Assembly: GCF_916618955.1 (NCBI RefSeq)
Contig: NZ_OU745390.1
Location: 2,480,001-2,544,000, forward strand
DNA from: Pseudomonas sp. Marseille-Q3773
GTDB taxonomy: Bacteria > Pseudomonadota > Gammaproteobacteria > Pseudomonadales > Pseudomonadaceae
Direction of reading: 5' to 3'
Length of the DNA: 64,000 nucleotides
This document shows, piece by piece, positions 51,901-62,149 of the stretch; positions within the stretch are counted from its first letter, which is position 1, and each line of letters begins with the position of its first letter. Made by a program: the position numbers and the translations under genes. The notes beneath the pieces were generated by a model. That model saw only the letters and a list, made by a program, of their open reading frames with translations. It did no database searches and was not told the origin of the DNA.

Positions 51901-52083
51901 AAGCTGGACGCAAGGACGGAAGACCTCAATATTCAGGGGTCGCTGCCACTCTCCGACCATCACACGATCCAAGCCTTTGAATTCAACTTGAGTTACTGGC
52001 CCGACCGCCATGACCCGACGGCATACGCTCAAGTGAGCGTGAAGGAAAATGACATTCGTGCCAGCAAGGATGATAAACAATGA
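48898..52083 (+). CDS. VasX-type (BTH_I2691-like) T6SS effector, probable membrane-targeting toxin
   Basis: A 1061-residue protein. GTG 48898 overlaps the chaperone stop (GTGA) and has AAGGAG upstream. The N-terminus CNACGRLGLPILLLRQAYAP with later LRLLRQGYVYVLLDQEIWQA is the VasX N-terminal region pattern found in T6SS effectors. The middle (about 280-640) is helical. Four hydrophobic stretches lie between about residues 690 and 860, as in pore-forming VasX-like toxins, and a C-terminal segment (about 880-1061) is beta-rich. The 3' part is visibly poorer in GC: the 60 bases from 51601 hold 27 G/C, those from 49801 hold 41. This suggests exchange of the toxic C-terminus. The next gene overlaps (ATGA). 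Confidence 0.82.
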   Translation: MSISKAIHIAMQEEIPNTYGHCNACGRLGLPILLLRQAYAPRPDSDRPYRLAEDSEITFHPMHTDQLRLLRQGYVYVLLDQEIWQAYEVAAAGTLQRFPVSQMPLAPPRPLPKWCATEGHDVIASFINIDTLLYRKAWIAFANDPWPRAVLDRYRQGIASGDPGTLARFVEVDLDTARNDPASIGLAMTDSFRFGLEDVLEFSTFSSARYASVHGFYSRLGRWHETRVQVRNAIQREQLPNGILALTVPDPVGLVMELNAQRTGWVQAMQEWRAQPQRHFEYFTSQALLGIRELHAATAAAQGAEDAQREAREVEQWNHSPLAGKAPLPAVDIEARTERNIARKQQEARERLEERYDENARAAFQADYDRELKNWQAMIDQVGELYARHYAMRAFQQIGYFDYDATDPVSVEYFIQMMAACLAGGPTEALPEQGQPLGMTQQIWQQLLEDDQSLLYQALLAKHQGLMQQVVAALSGDDFGKVHDIIKGIAGTDDGQLLMIKPIQDAVGQLLAATNSAGNALSQHLSERTRTLIGHVHRSAFALFAGQQVTPFRLSLTLGEYMSLLNEAVQARTDAFLQQIDQQFRDPLGRKVRAMVLSGAINIAAPGNRNQMIEVVLWTFESAETLQARLVQLREGAAGGVGALVRNIAIGAGTLRTQVTEGLKISSLAAQSVASDAMRSLRDAAASGGSVGLLFALGSLWFHQDSLGRNYRALQETHQNNPEALAAIWSSSLGLLGASVESAGLVVAVVRPKIPWPGMVTTISLGTGIARFGSGIAALAGVMDGAQYTYASSRSEQIGDTPAAQLYRFASATSYGAAAFGVLAAFGYGALLGPVGISIMLGVAAYVLATAAKRRESSAMELWARNCRWGLPRSFRQWEADTDMDTAIAALNAAIVGLEAEVSIQIQFDFSHAIHREAEATVSISDGNAVPASFRLNYLIRIPNFNQHLSHYQWSLRLHRGGRHCEIVELSADNSSPVKLNAENKEPIDLFLSMSDMQPVIKLDARTEDLNIQGSLPLSDHHTIQAFEFNLSYWPDRHDPTAYAQVSVKENDIRASKDDKQ

Positions 52084-52847
52084 GCGGGCCAGCACTCGTC
52101 CCGCCCTGCACCGGTTGGAAAGAAGACCTGCCAGGGCCTTGCGACTCAACGCTTTTACAGCCCAATCTGGGAAATCAGACGCCAAACCACCAAGATGAGA
52201 TCTATCTCGAAATATCTCGCTCAGCAATGGCATACCGTGGTGTAGTTTCGGCACTGGCGCTTCTCTATTTAATCTGGGTCTTGAGCGATCTCCCTTGGTT
52301 GATCAACCATACGGACCCAACAGATATTGAAAGTGTCTTCCTGCTAGTGTTTATGTACGCATTGTACTCATGGAGCATCATTGTCCTGTTCCGTGCTGAT
52401 CTTTCTCCACCCAGGGATCTACCCATCCGTTTCAACCGAGCCCGCCATAAAATCTATGCCTACAACTTCAAACACCAATGGTGGAACCCATTCGACAAAG
52501 GCAAAGTCGTTCCGGTCAGTTACGACTGGTCGCAAGTACGCGCCGAGCGCTGGTCCCAGACCAGTCCCCTGCCAAATGGGGTTATTTTCAAATGGGGTGT
52601 CACACTTTCCATTGTCGCGCCTGGCACAAACAATGTGATCGACCGTTTCCCTCTGGTGACGATGGGCGCCGACCAGTACGCCTGGGCCTATATTTGCACT
52701 TACATGCAACAAGGCCCTTCAGCCCTGCCGCCCCCCGGCGAACCGAAGGACCATGACGATGTGCTCTGGTGTGAATTCGCCCTGCGCCTGGCGCCCAGGG
52801 TCGTGTGGCCAGCAGAAATGGATCTGGAGTCGAGAACAGCGCCCTGA
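52080..52847 (+). CDS. putative T6SS immunity protein, two membrane segments (DUF6708-like)
   Basis: A 255-residue protein coupled to the effector by an ATGA overlap. Two hydrophobic helices (about residues 53-73 and 85-104) are followed by a soluble domain with FNRARHKIYAYNF, WWNPFDKG, VSYDWSQVRAERW and VIDRFPL. These are features I associate with the DUF6708 proteins commonly found next to VasX-like effectors. An inner-membrane immunity protein would fit a pore-forming effector. Its base composition matches the lower-GC end of the effector gene, so both look like one exchanged unit. It ends 76 bases before the convergent kdpE. Confidence 0.65.
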   Translation: MSGPALVPPCTGWKEDLPGPCDSTLLQPNLGNQTPNHQDEIYLEISRSAMAYRGVVSALALLYLIWVLSDLPWLINHTDPTDIESVFLLVFMYALYSWSIIVLFRADLSPPRDLPIRFNRARHKIYAYNFKHQWWNPFDKGKVVPVSYDWSQVRAERWSQTSPLPNGVIFKWGVTLSIVAPGTNNVIDRFPLVTMGADQYAWAYICTYMQQGPSALPPPGEPKDHDDVLWCEFALRLAPRVVWPAEMDLESRTAP

Positions 52848-52923
52848 GCCAAGGGGTTCCAGCCCGGCGATGGGGCCGGGACAGGCAGCACAGGACAACC
52901 ACTATCACCCGCTTTTCCCACGG

Positions 52924-53619
52924 TCAGACGGTTGGCGCTACCAACCTGTACCCGACCCCCGCCTCGGTGATGATGAAGCGTGGCGCCGTGGGGTCATCGC
53001 CCAGCTTCTGGCGCAAATGCCCCACCACGATCCGCAGGTAATGGGTGTCATCCACGTGGGTCGGCCCCCAGATGTCCTTGAGCAACTGCTGCTGGGTGAT
53101 CACCCGCCCCGGATGCCCGGCCAGTTGCGCCAGCAGTGCATATTCCTTGCGCGTCAATGCCACCTCTACCCCGTCCAGGGTCACCCGGCGAAAGGCAAAG
53201 TCCACGGTCAGTGGGCCGAAGCTGGCGGCGATTTCCGAGCCACCGGTCTGCGGCACCTGGCGCAGCAAGGCACGCACCCGTGCGAGGAACTCCTGGATAC
53301 CAAACGGCTTGGTCACATAGTCATTGGCACCGCCATCCAGCGCATCGACCTTCTGCACTTCACTGGCGCGCACCGACAACACCAGCACCGGCACCGCGCT
53401 CCACTCACGCAGTTCACGCAGTACTTGCTGGCCGTCCATGTCCGGCAGCCCGAGGTCGAGCACCACCAGGTCGGGTTTGCCCAGCGCCGCCTGGGCCAGC
53501 CCTTCGCTGCCGGTGGCGGCCTCGAGCACCTTGTAGCCTTGCGAAGCCAGGCTGATGCGCAGGAACTTGCGGATCTGCGGTTCATCGTCGATGACCAGAA
53601 GAGTAGCGGACTGGCTCAT
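52924..53619 (-). CDS. kdpE: two-component response regulator KdpE
   Basis: A 231-residue OmpR-family regulator. The receiver has the acidic pair in LLVIDDEPQIRKF, the phospho-acceptor Asp55 in VVLDLGLPDMDG and the Lys of VTKPFGIQEF. The C-terminal winged helix (about 130-228) has LTRKEYALLAQLAGHPGRVI and VDDTHYLRIVVGHLRQKL. It activates kdpFABC when phosphorylated by KdpD. Start and kdpD stop overlap by 4 bases. Confidence 0.96.
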   Translation of the reverse strand: MSQSATLLVIDDEPQIRKFLRISLASQGYKVLEAATGSEGLAQAALGKPDLVVLDLGLPDMDGQQVLRELREWSAVPVLVLSVRASEVQKVDALDGGANDYVTKPFGIQEFLARVRALLRQVPQTGGSEIAASFGPLTVDFAFRRVTLDGVEVALTRKEYALLAQLAGHPGRVITQQQLLKDIWGPTHVDDTHYLRIVVGHLRQKLGDDPTAPRFIITEAGVGYRLVAPTV

Positions 53620-56270
53620 GGGGTTTCGCTTTCGGCTTCAGGTTGAGGGGGCAGCGGCAAGCATAGAGTGATGCAGGTGCCCTGGCCATCGATGCCTTCG
53701 CCAACCTCGATCTGGCCACCGTGCGCGCCGATCATGCCCTGGCAGATGGCCAGGCCCAGGCCGGTTCCCTGCCCGCCACGGTCTCCGCGGGCTGCGGTGT
53801 AGAACATGTCGAAGATCTTGTCGCGGTCAGCTACCGGAATACCCGGGCCCTGGTCGCTGACGGCGAAGCATAACTGCGCGTCCCGCACCGACACCTGCAG
53901 TTCCAGGCGGCCATTGGCGGGCGAGAAGCGCGCGGCATTTTCCAGCACGTTGACCAGGGCCTGCTCGATCAACGCCGCATGCACGAACAGCAACGGCAAT
54001 TCGGCCGGCACATCGGTGTGCACGCGCAGCGGTGCCAGTACCACACGCAGGCGGTTCAACGCGCTGCCGACAATATCGGCCGGGGCCACCCAGTCGCGGG
54101 CCAGCTTGAGGCCGCCATGGCCCAGGCGGGTCATGTCCAGCAGGTTCTGGATGTAGCGGTCCAGGCGTTCCGCTTCATTGCGCGTGCCTTCCAGCAGTTC
54201 GCGGCGGTCTGCAGCCGGAATCGCCTCGCCCAGCGCCAGCAGGCTGTCGATGCTGCCGCGCATGGCCGTCAACGGGGTACGCAGGTCGTGCGACACCGAG
54301 GCGAGCAAGGCGCTGCGCAGTTGCTCGGTTTCGCCATGCAGGCGTGCCGCCTCCAGCTGTTCGGCCAGGCGCGCGCGGGCCAGGGCCTGGGCCAGCGGCT
54401 GGCCCAGGGCTGTCAACAAGCGCCGGCGCGGATCGCTGAGCGGCTGGCCGGAACGTGAGCGCACGCCGAGCAAGGCCAGGGGCTGTTCGTCCACCGCCAG
54501 CGGCCACCACCACCAGCGGCCATTGGGCAGGGTATCGCTGCCACGGCCGGCGGCCTGGCCATGCTGCCAGGCCCATTCGGCTGCGGCGCGTTCGTTGTCG
54601 CTGAAGGCATGGCCAATGCCACTGGCCACCTGCAACTGGCCTTCGGCATTGCGCTCCAGCAGGCATACCTGCGCATCCTGCCAACCGTCCAGGTACTGCG
54701 CGGCAGCGTTGAGTACTGCCTGGCGGTCGGTGGCCACCGTCAGCCGGCGCGACAGGTCGAGCAACTGGCTGGTCTGCGCCTGGGTTTCGCGCAGCGCCTG
54801 CACCTGGCGGCGCTGGCGCGCGGCCAGGTTGCCGGTGAGGGCGGCCATCAGCAGGAAGAACAGCAAGGTCAGCACATCTTCTTCGCGCTGGATGGTGAAC
54901 GAGAAGTTCGGCGGAATGAACAGGAAGTCGTAAGTCAGGAACGACAGCGCGGCACAGGCCAGGGCAGGCCCCAGGCTGCTGCGCACCGCCACCAGCAACA
55001 CCGCGGCGAGGAATACCAGCGAGATATTGGGCAGCGCCAGCACGCTCGACACCGCCCAGGCCAGGCCCGCTGCCAGGACAGTCGCCAGCAATGCCAGCAG
55101 GTAATGGCGCCACACCCACACCTGCCGCACCGCCAGGCGCGGCGCCTGCGGCTGCACGTCACGGTCCAGCACGTTGATTTCCAGGCCCTGGCTTTCGCGC
55201 AGCAGGCGGGTGGCCACACCGGCACCGAACAGGCGTCGGCGCAGGCGGTTGCGCGACTGCCCGACGAGTACCAGGCTGGCGCGCCGCTCGGCGGCGTGCT
55301 GGATCAATGTGGCCGCCACTTCGCCGGCGCGCAACAGCACCACTTCCCCACCCAGGCGCTCGGCCAGTTGCTGGGCCGCCAGCAGGCGCTGCCGCGCGGT
55401 TTCGTCGCGCAAACGGCCATTGTCCACGTGCACCAGGCTCCACGGCAGGTGACGGCGCTGCGCCACCCGACTGGCATGGCGTACCAGGCGTTCGGCCTGG
55501 TCGTCACCATCCACCCCCACCAGCAGGCGCCCGCGCAGCGCCGGAGCCTCCTGCCCGCGCTGGCGATAGCCGTGCGCCAGGTCGGCATCCACCTGCGCAG
55601 CGGCAGTCTGCATGGCCAGCTCACGCAAGGCGGTGAGGTTGGTTTGCGAGAAGAACGCGTCGATGGCAGCGCGTGCCTGCTCGGGCACGTACACCTTGCC
55701 TTCGCGCAGTCGCTCGAGCAGTTCACGCGGTGGCAGGTCAATCAGCACCAGTTCGAAGGCTTCCTGCAGCACCCAGTCCGGCAGGGTTTCGCGCACTTGC
55801 ACGCCGGTGATGTCGCGCACCTTGTCGTTGAGGCTTTCCAGGTGCTGGACGTTGACCGTGGTGTACACGTCGATGCCGGCGGCCAGCAGCTCCTGAACGT
55901 CCTGCCAGCGCTTGACGTGGCGGCTGCCGGGCGCGTTGGTGTGGGCCAGTTCGTCGACCAGCACCAGGGCTGGCGCGGCCTTCAGCAAGCCATCGAGGTC
56001 CATTTCCTCGAGGGTGACGCCGCGATACTGGCTGCGCAGCAGCGGCTGCTGCTGCAGGCCACCGAGCAGCGCCTCGGTTTCGGCGCGGCCGTGGGTTTCG
56101 ACCCCCCCGGCCACTACCTGCACGCCTTGGCGTTGCTGGGCGTGAGCGGCCTGGAGCATGGCGAAGGTCTTGCCGACGCCGGGGGCGGCGCCGAGAAACA
56201 CCTTCAGCCGGCCGCGGCCGTTTTGCGCGAGGGTAGCCAACAGCGCGTCTGCGCGGGTGGAGTCACTCAT
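53616..56270 (-). CDS. kdpD: sensor histidine kinase KdpD
   Basis: An 884-residue K+/turgor sensor. The N-terminal KdpD domain (about 18-230) has the Walker A-like GAAPGVGKT and DELAHTNAPGSRH. A universal-stress-protein domain (about 245-370) follows, then four clustered membrane helices (about 395-495), a GAF-like domain (about 510-640), the dimerisation helix with His661 in SVSHDLRTPL, and the ATPase with N-box VNVLENAARFSPANG and GTGLGLAICQG. All parts look intact. A REPIN lies between kdpC and kdpD, so kdpDE may be partly uncoupled from kdpFABC. Confidence 0.96.
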   Translation of the reverse strand: MSDSTRADALLATLAQNGRGRLKVFLGAAPGVGKTFAMLQAAHAQQRQGVQVVAGGVETHGRAETEALLGGLQQQPLLRSQYRGVTLEEMDLDGLLKAAPALVLVDELAHTNAPGSRHVKRWQDVQELLAAGIDVYTTVNVQHLESLNDKVRDITGVQVRETLPDWVLQEAFELVLIDLPPRELLERLREGKVYVPEQARAAIDAFFSQTNLTALRELAMQTAAAQVDADLAHGYRQRGQEAPALRGRLLVGVDGDDQAERLVRHASRVAQRRHLPWSLVHVDNGRLRDETARQRLLAAQQLAERLGGEVVLLRAGEVAATLIQHAAERRASLVLVGQSRNRLRRRLFGAGVATRLLRESQGLEINVLDRDVQPQAPRLAVRQVWVWRHYLLALLATVLAAGLAWAVSSVLALPNISLVFLAAVLLVAVRSSLGPALACAALSFLTYDFLFIPPNFSFTIQREEDVLTLLFFLLMAALTGNLAARQRRQVQALRETQAQTSQLLDLSRRLTVATDRQAVLNAAAQYLDGWQDAQVCLLERNAEGQLQVASGIGHAFSDNERAAAEWAWQHGQAAGRGSDTLPNGRWWWWPLAVDEQPLALLGVRSRSGQPLSDPRRRLLTALGQPLAQALARARLAEQLEAARLHGETEQLRSALLASVSHDLRTPLTAMRGSIDSLLALGEAIPAADRRELLEGTRNEAERLDRYIQNLLDMTRLGHGGLKLARDWVAPADIVGSALNRLRVVLAPLRVHTDVPAELPLLFVHAALIEQALVNVLENAARFSPANGRLELQVSVRDAQLCFAVSDQGPGIPVADRDKIFDMFYTAARGDRGGQGTGLGLAICQGMIGAHGGQIEVGEGIDGQGTCITLCLPLPPQPEAESETP

Positions 56271-56323
56271 CTTTCATCCTTTGCTATTTCCAGCAAGCAG
56301 CAAATTCAGGGACAAACACCGTA

Positions 56324-56399
56324 CCTGTGGGAGCGGGTTCACCCGCGAATACGATGGTGGCGCCACTATCGCATTCGCGGGTGAACCCGCTCCCACAGG
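56324..56399. repeat. REPIN between kdpC and kdpD
   Basis: CCTGTGGGAGCGGGTTCACC continuing CGCGAAT faces ATTCGCGGGTGAACCCGCTC continuing CCACAGG. The arms are perfect inverted copies separated by about 20 bases. This is the P. putida-type REP in its inverted-pair form, in the 156-base gap between the kdpC stop and the kdpD start. Confidence 0.88.
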
Positions 56400-56426
56400 G
56401 TCCCTGCTAGCCCCTTAAGTCATCTA

Positions 56427-56978
56427 TCAATGGCTGAGGTTTTCCAAGGCCTGGTTCAAGGCCAGCACATTGACCACCGGCGGGCCAACCAATGGCTGCA
56501 GGGTGGCTTCTTCGAGCAAGCCTTGCAAGCGCTCTACCGGCAGTTGCCGCGCCGCCGCCACCCGTGGAATCTGGTAGGCCACGGCTTCCGGGGGCAGGTG
56601 CGGGTCGAGGCCACTGCCCGAGGTGGTCAGCAGCGCCTGGGGCACCGGCCCCTGCTGCGCCTGATACTGCGCCGCCGCAGCACCGTTGACCCGCTCCGCC
56701 AGCGCTGGGTTGCTCGGCGACAGGTTGCTGGCGCTGCTGGCCACGGTGGCGAATGCGCCTGCCGAAGGGCGTGAATGGAACCAGCCATCGCCCTGGAACT
56801 CCTGGGCGATCAGCGCCGAACCGCGCACCAGGCCCTGGTCATCGCGCACCAGGCTGCCGTTGGCCTGGCTCGGGAATGCCAGCTGGGCAATCCCGGTCAC
56901 CGCCAGCGGATACAGCGCGCCCGTCAGCAGGGTCATCAACAAGGCCAGGCTCAGCGCCGGGCGGACATAAGCGTTCAT
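56427..56978 (-). CDS. kdpC: K+-transporting ATPase subunit C
   Basis: A 183-residue single-span subunit (helix about residues 9-29, [20 protein letters not shown]) with a periplasmic domain that includes [20 protein letters not shown] and the conserved [16 protein letters not shown] near residue 123. KdpC stabilises the KdpA-KdpB complex. It begins 10 bases after kdpB. Confidence 0.96.
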   Translation of the reverse strand: MNAYVRPALSLALLMTLLTGALYPLAVTGIAQLAFPSQANGSLVRDDQGLVRGSALIAQEFQGDGWFHSRPSAGAFATVASSASNLSPSNPALAERVNGAAAAQYQAQQGPVPQALLTTSGSGLDPHLPPEAVAYQIPRVAAARQLPVERLQGLLEEATLQPLVGPPVVNVLALNQALENLSH

Positions 56979-56988
56979 GGTGGCCTCC

Positions 56989-59043
<2,055 letters not shown>

Positions 59044-59052
59044 GGTCGATCC

Positions 59053-60747
59053 TCAAAAACCCAGGCTCAGGTGTTCGGCAATCGGCCCAAGGGCCAGGGC
59101 CGGCAGGAAGGTCAAGCCGCCGACCAGCAGGATGGTCACCAGCAGCAGGCCGGTGAACAGCGGGCCATGGGTGGGGAAGCTGTTCAGCCCCAGGGGCGCG
59201 CTTTTCTTCGCCGCCAGGCTGCCGGCCAGGGCCAGCACCGGCAGGATGTAGCCAAAGCGGCCGATGAGCATGGCCAGGCCGATCATCAGGTTGTGGAACA
59301 CCGTGCCGGCACCGAAGCCGGCAAAGGCCGAGCCGTTGTTGGCGGCACCCGAGGTGTAGGCGTACAGCAACTGGCTGAAACCATGCGCACCGGGGTTGCT
59401 CACCGCAGCCGCCGGGCCAGGCAGGCTGGCAGCGATGGCACCGAGCACCAGCACGCCGACCGGCATCACCAGCAGGGTCGCCACCAGCAGTTGCACCTCG
59501 CGGGCCTGCAGCTTCTTGCCCAGGTATTCCGGGGTGCGGCCAATCATCAGCCCCGCCAGGAACACCGCGATCAACACGAACAGCAGCATGCCGTACAGCC
59601 CTGCACCAACGCCGCCGAAAATCACCTCGCCGACCATCATGTTGACCATCGCTACCATCCCGGTAAGGGGGTTGAGGCTGTCGTGCATGGCGTTGACCGA
59701 ACCGTTGGAGGCGGCGGTGGTGGTCACCGTCCACAGCACCGAACCGGTGGTGCCGAAGCGGCTTTCCTTGCCCTCCAGCGGCGCGCTGTGCTGGACCTGC
59801 GCACTGTCCAGGGCCGGGTTGGGCTGATACTCGGACCACAACGCCGTGCTGCCGCCAATCAGGAACAGGGCCAGCATGCAGGCGAGGATGGCGCGGCTCT
59901 GACGCAGGTCCTTCACGTAGTGGCCAAAGGTGAACACCAGCGCCGCCGGAATGAGGATGATCGACGCCACCTCAAACAGGTTGCTCCAGGCCGTGGGGTT
60001 CTCGAACGGGTGCGCCGAGTTGACACCGAAGAAGCCACCGCCGTTGGTACCCAGTTGCTTGATGGCGATCTGGCTGGCGGCCGGGCCCAGCGGGATGGTC
60101 TGTTCGCTGCCTTGCAGGGTGACGGCGTGGGCGTAATCGGCCAGGGTCTGCGGCACACCCTGCCACACCAGCAGCAGTGCCAGCAGCAGGCACAGCGGTA
60201 GCAGGCCATAGAGGGTGGCACGGGTCATGTCGACCCAGAAGTTGCCGAGCGTCGTCGCGCTGCGCCGGGCGATGCCACGGCACAGGGCAACCAGCACGGC
60301 CAGGCCGGTGGCGGCGCTGACGAAGTTCTGCACGGTCAGGCCGAGCATCTGGCTCAGGTAGCTGACCGACGCCTCACCGCTATAGGCCTGCCAGTTGGTG
60401 TTGGTGACGAAGCTGACGGCGGTGTTGAACGCCAGCGACCATTCCTGGCCGGGCAAGTGCTGCGGATTCAATGGCAGGTAACCCTGCAGCAGCAACACGG
60501 CGAACAGCAGCAGGAACCCGGCCAGGTTGAACGCCAGCAGGGCCAGGCTGTACTGCTGCCAGTTCTGTTCCTGGCTGCTGCGCACACCCGCCAGCCGGTA
60601 GCAGGCTTGCTCGACCGGGCCGAGCACAGGTGACAGCCAGGTCCGCTGGCCTTCCATGACCTTGTAGTAGAACCGCCCAAGCCAGGGTGCCGGTAGCAGC
60701 ACGATGGCGAAAAAAGCCAGGAGCAAGGCGAAATCGTAACTGTGCAT
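59053..60747 (-). CDS. kdpA: K+-transporting ATPase subunit A
   Basis: A 564-residue, ten-helix K+-binding subunit related to K+ channels. The four selectivity-filter-like repeats appear around [53 protein letters not shown] and [15 protein letters not shown]. It gives the complex its high K+ affinity. kdpF is 9 bases upstream. Confidence 0.97.
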   Translation of the reverse strand: MHSYDFALLLAFFAIVLLPAPWLGRFYYKVMEGQRTWLSPVLGPVEQACYRLAGVRSSQEQNWQQYSLALLAFNLAGFLLLFAVLLLQGYLPLNPQHLPGQEWSLAFNTAVSFVTNTNWQAYSGEASVSYLSQMLGLTVQNFVSAATGLAVLVALCRGIARRSATTLGNFWVDMTRATLYGLLPLCLLLALLLVWQGVPQTLADYAHAVTLQGSEQTIPLGPAASQIAIKQLGTNGGGFFGVNSAHPFENPTAWSNLFEVASIILIPAALVFTFGHYVKDLRQSRAILACMLALFLIGGSTALWSEYQPNPALDSAQVQHSAPLEGKESRFGTTGSVLWTVTTTAASNGSVNAMHDSLNPLTGMVAMVNMMVGEVIFGGVGAGLYGMLLFVLIAVFLAGLMIGRTPEYLGKKLQAREVQLLVATLLVMPVGVLVLGAIAASLPGPAAAVSNPGAHGFSQLLYAYTSGAANNGSAFAGFGAGTVFHNLMIGLAMLIGRFGYILPVLALAGSLAAKKSAPLGLNSFPTHGPLFTGLLLVTILLVGGLTFLPALALGPIAEHLSLGF

Positions 60748-60756
60748 GGCCGCTCC

Positions 60757-60846
60757 CTAGCTGCGATCGGCGCGCAGCAGCGCCACCAGCAGATAAAACG
60801 CCAATGCCACTGCCAGCAGCAGTGACAGCCCGTCGAGCACGTTCAT
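60757..60846 (-). CDS. kdpF: K+-transporting ATPase small subunit F
   Basis: A 29-residue single-helix protein starting MNVLDGLSLLLAVALAFYLL and ending with a basic RADRS tail. It is the expected stabilising peptide of the Kdp complex and sits directly before kdpA, where kdpF always lies. GGGGAGAACTAC precedes the ATG on the minus strand. Confidence 0.9.
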   Translation of the reverse strand: MNVLDGLSLLLAVALAFYLLVALLRADRS

Positions 60847-60937
60847 GTGTAGTTCTCCCCGTGGTGCGGCTTGGGCCGCTTTGGGGAAATTGTCCGGGGG
60901 CGGGGCGTAAAGGGGCGAGATTGAAGGGCGGGAGTGG

Positions 60938-60956
60938 GTATAAAGAAGGTGTAAAG
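60938..60956 (-). promoter_or_regulatory. putative KdpE-binding direct repeat
   Basis: On the plus strand GTATAAAG (60938-60945) and GTGTAAAG (60949-60956) are spaced 11 bases, one helical turn. On the minus strand these read CTTTACAC and CTTTATAC, the TTTACA/TTTATA pair known from the enteric kdp promoter. It lies about 92 bases before kdpF. Binding is inferred. Confidence 0.55.
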
Positions 60957-60973
60957 ATCAGCGGCTCGGGTTT

Positions 60974-61083
60974 CCTGTGCCGGCCCTTTCGCGGGTGAAC
61001 CCGCTCCCACAGGGACCGCACAGGTCTGTGACCTTGTGGAGTTCCGGTGGGAGCGGGTTCACCCGCGAAAGGGCCGGCACAGG
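60974..61083. repeat. REPIN between the kdp and perM units
   Basis: CCTGTGCCGGCCCTTTCGCG continuing GGTGAACCCGCTCCCACAGG (from 60974) faces CCGGTGGGAGCGGGTTCACC continuing CGCGAAAGGGCCGGCACAGG (to 61083). It is the same family as 56324-56399, with longer arms. The right arm ends immediately before the perM stop codon. Confidence 0.88.
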
Positions 61084-61084
61084 C

Positions 61085-62137
61085 TTACCGCTCAGGTGGC
61101 TGCTGCACCGCGTTGCGGCTCCAGTCCAGCAACAGGCTATACCCCACGGCCAGCAAGGTAGGCCCGATGAACAACCCGATAAAGCCAAAGGCAATCAACC
61201 CGCCAAACACCCCCAGCAGCACAATCACCAGCGGCAGGTTGCCGCCACGGCTGATCAGGTACGGCTTCAGCACGTTGTCCACGCCGCTGATGACAAAGGT
61301 GCCCCAGACGCCGAGGAACACCGCCATGCCGTAATCGCCCTTCCACACCAGCCAGGCCGTGGCCGGGATCCAGGCCAAGGGCGGCCCCATGGGGATCAGG
61401 CTGAGCATGAAGGTCACCAGGCCCAGCACGATGGCGCCGGGGACACCGGCAATCAGGAAGCCGATCAAGGCCAGCACGGCCTGCGCCGCAGCCGTGCCGA
61501 TCACGCCGTTGACCACCCGCTGCACCGTGCCGGCGACCAGCTCCAGGTAGTACTCGCCGCGCTCGCCCACCAGGCGGTGCAGCAAGCGCAGGACAAACGC
61601 CGACAACCGCGGACCGTCGCGATAGAAGAAGAACACGAACACCAGGCTCAGGGTCAGCTCCAGCACGCCGCTGCCGATTTGCGCACTGCGCGCCAGCAAC
61701 CAGTTACCCACCTGTCCCAGGTGCGGCTTGATCGAAGCCAGCAAGGCCGCGCCCTGCTGGTCCAGCGACTGCCACCAGCTGACCAGGCGTCCGCCCACCA
61801 GCGGGATGCCACCCAGCCAGGCCGGTGCATCGGGCAGGCCATCGACCTGCACGTCACGGACAAACGCCGTGGCATCACGAATGTGGTCGGCCAGGTTGAA
61901 CCCCAGCCAGACCAGCGGCAGGGCCACGATCAGGATCCAGGCGCTGGTGAGCAGGCTGGCGGCCAGGGTTTCGCGCCCACCCAGCACACGCGTCAGCAGG
62001 CGCATCAGCGGCCAGCTGGCGAAGGCCAGGATAGCCCCCCACAATAGCGCGGAAATGAATGGCGCCATAACCCACAGGGCGGCGCCGAGCAACGCCAGCA
62101 GCAGAATCTGGATCAGCAGGCGGTCATTGTTGGCCAT
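61085..62137 (-). CDS. PerM / AI-2E family transporter-like membrane protein
   Basis: A 350-residue membrane protein with about seven to eight hydrophobic segments and the family blocks LASWPLMRLL, LSLVFVFFFYRDG, VNGVIGTAAAQAVLALIGF, LSLIPMGPPLAWIPA and the late LLGVFGGLIAFGFIGLFIGP. Some members export autoinducer-2, others (PerM) are permease-like or Na+/H+ antiporters; the substrate is unknown here. ATG 62137 is preferred because a GAG site precedes it; a GTG 12 bases upstream abuts the previous stop. It is probably cotranscribed with the DUF4892 gene. Confidence 0.88.
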   Translation of the reverse strand: MANNDRLLIQILLLALLGAALWVMAPFISALLWGAILAFASWPLMRLLTRVLGGRETLAASLLTSAWILIVALPLVWLGFNLADHIRDATAFVRDVQVDGLPDAPAWLGGIPLVGGRLVSWWQSLDQQGAALLASIKPHLGQVGNWLLARSAQIGSGVLELTLSLVFVFFFYRDGPRLSAFVLRLLHRLVGERGEYYLELVAGTVQRVVNGVIGTAAAQAVLALIGFLIAGVPGAIVLGLVTFMLSLIPMGPPLAWIPATAWLVWKGDYGMAVFLGVWGTFVISGVDNVLKPYLISRGGNLPLVIVLLGVFGGLIAFGFIGLFIGPTLLAVGYSLLLDWSRNAVQQPPER

Positions 62138-62149
62138 GGTGACGCTCAC

